Part shown: piece by piece, positions 30,544 through 32,390 of the stretch
How positions within the stretch are numbered: the first letter of the stretch is position 1
Layout: each line of letters begins with the position of its first letter
Source: Priapulus caudatus
Lineage: Eukaryota; Priapulida; Priapulimorpha; Priapulimorphida; Priapulidae
DNA length: 32,390 nucleotides
Assembly: GCF_000485595.1 (NCBI RefSeq)
Contig: NW_014577438.1
Coordinates: 85,506-117,895, forward strand
Reading direction: 5' to 3'
Program-made: the position numbers and the translations under genes
Notes under the pieces: generated by a model
Databases searched by the model: none
What the model was told of the DNA's origin: nothing
The model's input: the letters and a program-made list of their open reading frames with translations, nothing else

Positions 30544-32390
30544 ATTTAAAGCCAAAATCGAATGATCTCGATGCCATATTTCATTTTGGCCAAAAAGTGG
30601 GCGTGGCTCGAAAGTAGGTCGACTGCGTGCTCCAAAATAGGACGTTCAAAATAACTCCATAGGAGTAACAACTGTATGCAATTGAAGCATGTGGGTCAAA
30701 CGTTTCTTGAGTATTGTTTGACCGTAGGCAACACCTGAATGGCAATAGTGAAATTGCTAAAATCTACCTATTCCATAATTTAAAAAAAATATGCAAACCC
30801 TCTGATATGTTTTGGTGGGCAGGCATGCGTATTAGCAGAATCCTGTTCAATGAATCACATCAGATGTAAAATTTATATCTGAAACATAATTATCAGGGAA
30901 TATGATTGAATCACCAATTGCTTACCGGAAGCCATTTATATAAAAGTTGAAACTTGATGTTGGGTCTAACAAAAATAAGATGTCACCTACAAAACGCATG
31001 AAAACTTTTAAATGAGGCAACAGAGAAAGAAGAATGAATGGGAGGCATTTATTGTTCTGTAATGAAAATAAAATTAGGTATTGATTTATTGTATAAATGT
31101 ACAACAAGAAACGGTGTACTTTGGCTATCGCAAAACGCCAAACATTTCATCACAAAATATAGCGCAACACATCAATGATCCAGTTTCAATACTCACTAAT
31201 ATTTTCTTACAAAAGACACTAAAAAAGAGGCCAGCTTCCCGCCAATAATTGCATGATTGCCATGAATATCCATCATTTGGTTTGTGTGCCTGTTATAACA
31301 AGTAATCTAATGCATGGGGTTATTATTCCTTTTTTTACTGCACTTTTTAGAATTGTGGCATCTCACGAATGTCCCTTTACCATCAATGGTTTCACAATTT
31401 CATGCATGTAACGAAATCGTAAAGTTCTAGACCTAAAATTGAAAACTGATAATATAGAACTAGTGATTTTGAGTGCTAACCCAGTTATATGGCAATCATG
31501 CGGTAGCTCAATTGTGTGATGAGAACAATTAAATACAGTTCTTATAGTTAGTGTTGCAAATGTCATTGCATTTGTTAAAACAATGTCAATCAGTGGAAAA
31601 GCACTAGATTGGCGACAGGTTAAGTGTGTAGAATGGATTGGTAATGTGGAATATGTAGGTTAGTTATACTTATTCCACTTCCAGCCATTAACAATTCCAA
31701 AATATACAATGATGAAAGAAAAAAAAGAAAAATACTTGCACGACACGGAAATAAGGCCATAGTCGCCCTTAGGCCGCAAAAGAAACTGAATGACGCGAAT
31801 GCCCAGTAGGAAGAGGTAGGAAGTAAACCAGCACTAGATTTGCATGTATATTGGCAGCACTTGAAAGCGGTAAACATGTATCAATTAAATAGAACTGCGT
31901 GCATACCTCAAACCTATTACAAACGCAATTTATATTCCTTTATCACATAAACCTGACAATGCAAATCAATACGGAATCAAACTACCATTGTCATAAACCA
32001 TCACATTTATTGCCGCAATGATTAACCTTCTGCGAAGTTGACATCATTAGAAAATAAGTGATAAGACAGGACTTTGAAGCAGATACACTTTTTACTACCT
32101 GGCTTGCTCCAGTCATATGAGATATGAGAATGACCAACTGCATCCAGCCTTTCCATTCATCATTCTGAATCTATCTGTGTAGTAGCGATAGTCTGTAGCG
32201 GAAAGGCACATGCTGCTAACATCTCTTTAATGCTGTATTTATGCTTATATCTCAATAGCTTTTTCAAATCTGTGAACTTCAATGTTTATTCAACACAACA
32301 AAAGTAGAGAGTGCAGAAATGTTTCACACAAAAAAAGTGACTGTTTACTCAAGCAAATATATAAATGTATTGAAAATCTCCTCTCACAAG
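30544..32390. other. No gene recognised; AT-rich
   Basis: AT-rich sequence without simple repeats. Three - strand open frames (30922-31107, 31363-31566, 31620-31877) have no domain that I can identify. The first contains FMRFVGDILF, faintly like a reverse transcriptase active-site region but with Gly in place of a required Asp. The segment may be UTR, intron or decayed repeat. Confidence 0.4.

Noticed and set aside
30922-31107. Reverse transcriptase remnant (FMRFVGDILF on the - strand)
   Set aside because: Only a few residues resemble the catalytic box, one catalytic Asp would be Gly, and no flanking domain is visible.

Overview
This is animal genomic DNA, not bacterial. There are no long intact genes. 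Coding signal is confined to short blocks bounded by GT/AG splice sites, and most of the window is microsatellites, minisatellites, fold-back repeats and degraded dispersed repeats. CpG is not visibly depleted. The one recognisable gene is a CCHamide-type neuropeptide precursor, a family best known from arthropods and other ecdysozoans and related to bombesin-type peptides. I therefore infer a non-vertebrate bilaterian, perhaps a non-arthropod ecdysozoan such as a priapulid. The species is a guess.

The key locus is on the + strand at 14780-18496. A 36-nt microexon (14780-14815) encodes most of a cyclic peptide. An intron of about 1.8 kb follows. The next exon (16588-16916) completes the peptide, giving GCHAYGHACLGGM followed by the amidation/cleavage signal GKR, and carries the rest of the propeptide. 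A third exon (18431-18496) joins in phase and adds an acidic tail. The signal-peptide exon must lie upstream and was not identified with confidence; 11801-11852 is a weak candidate. The third exon sits at the edge of a 37-bp intronic tandem repeat whose units copy its 3' splice site.

On the opposite strand just upstream (13169-14097) is a candidate two-exon coding unit. It has a well-framed start codon, an in-frame stop immediately before it and a very good donor site. I do not recognise the product.

Region by region: 1-5000 holds (CA)n, (CGCA)n, (GAGTCC)n and GT-rich arrays. 5280-6300 holds an 89-bp-period duplication, a 98-bp exact copy of a segment at 1954, and a hairpin-forming 29-bp minisatellite. 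7500-10700 holds three fold-back elements and a 52-bp palindrome. 11000-21600 holds the two genes embedded in microsatellites. 21600-24500 has nothing recognisable. 24500-29600 holds copies of a degenerate dispersed repeat, one of them interrupted by a 650-bp A/G-rich block. 29600-32390 is AT-rich with inverted (TACC)/(GGTA) tracts and no recognised gene.

No tRNA, rRNA, CRISPR or prokaryotic element was seen.
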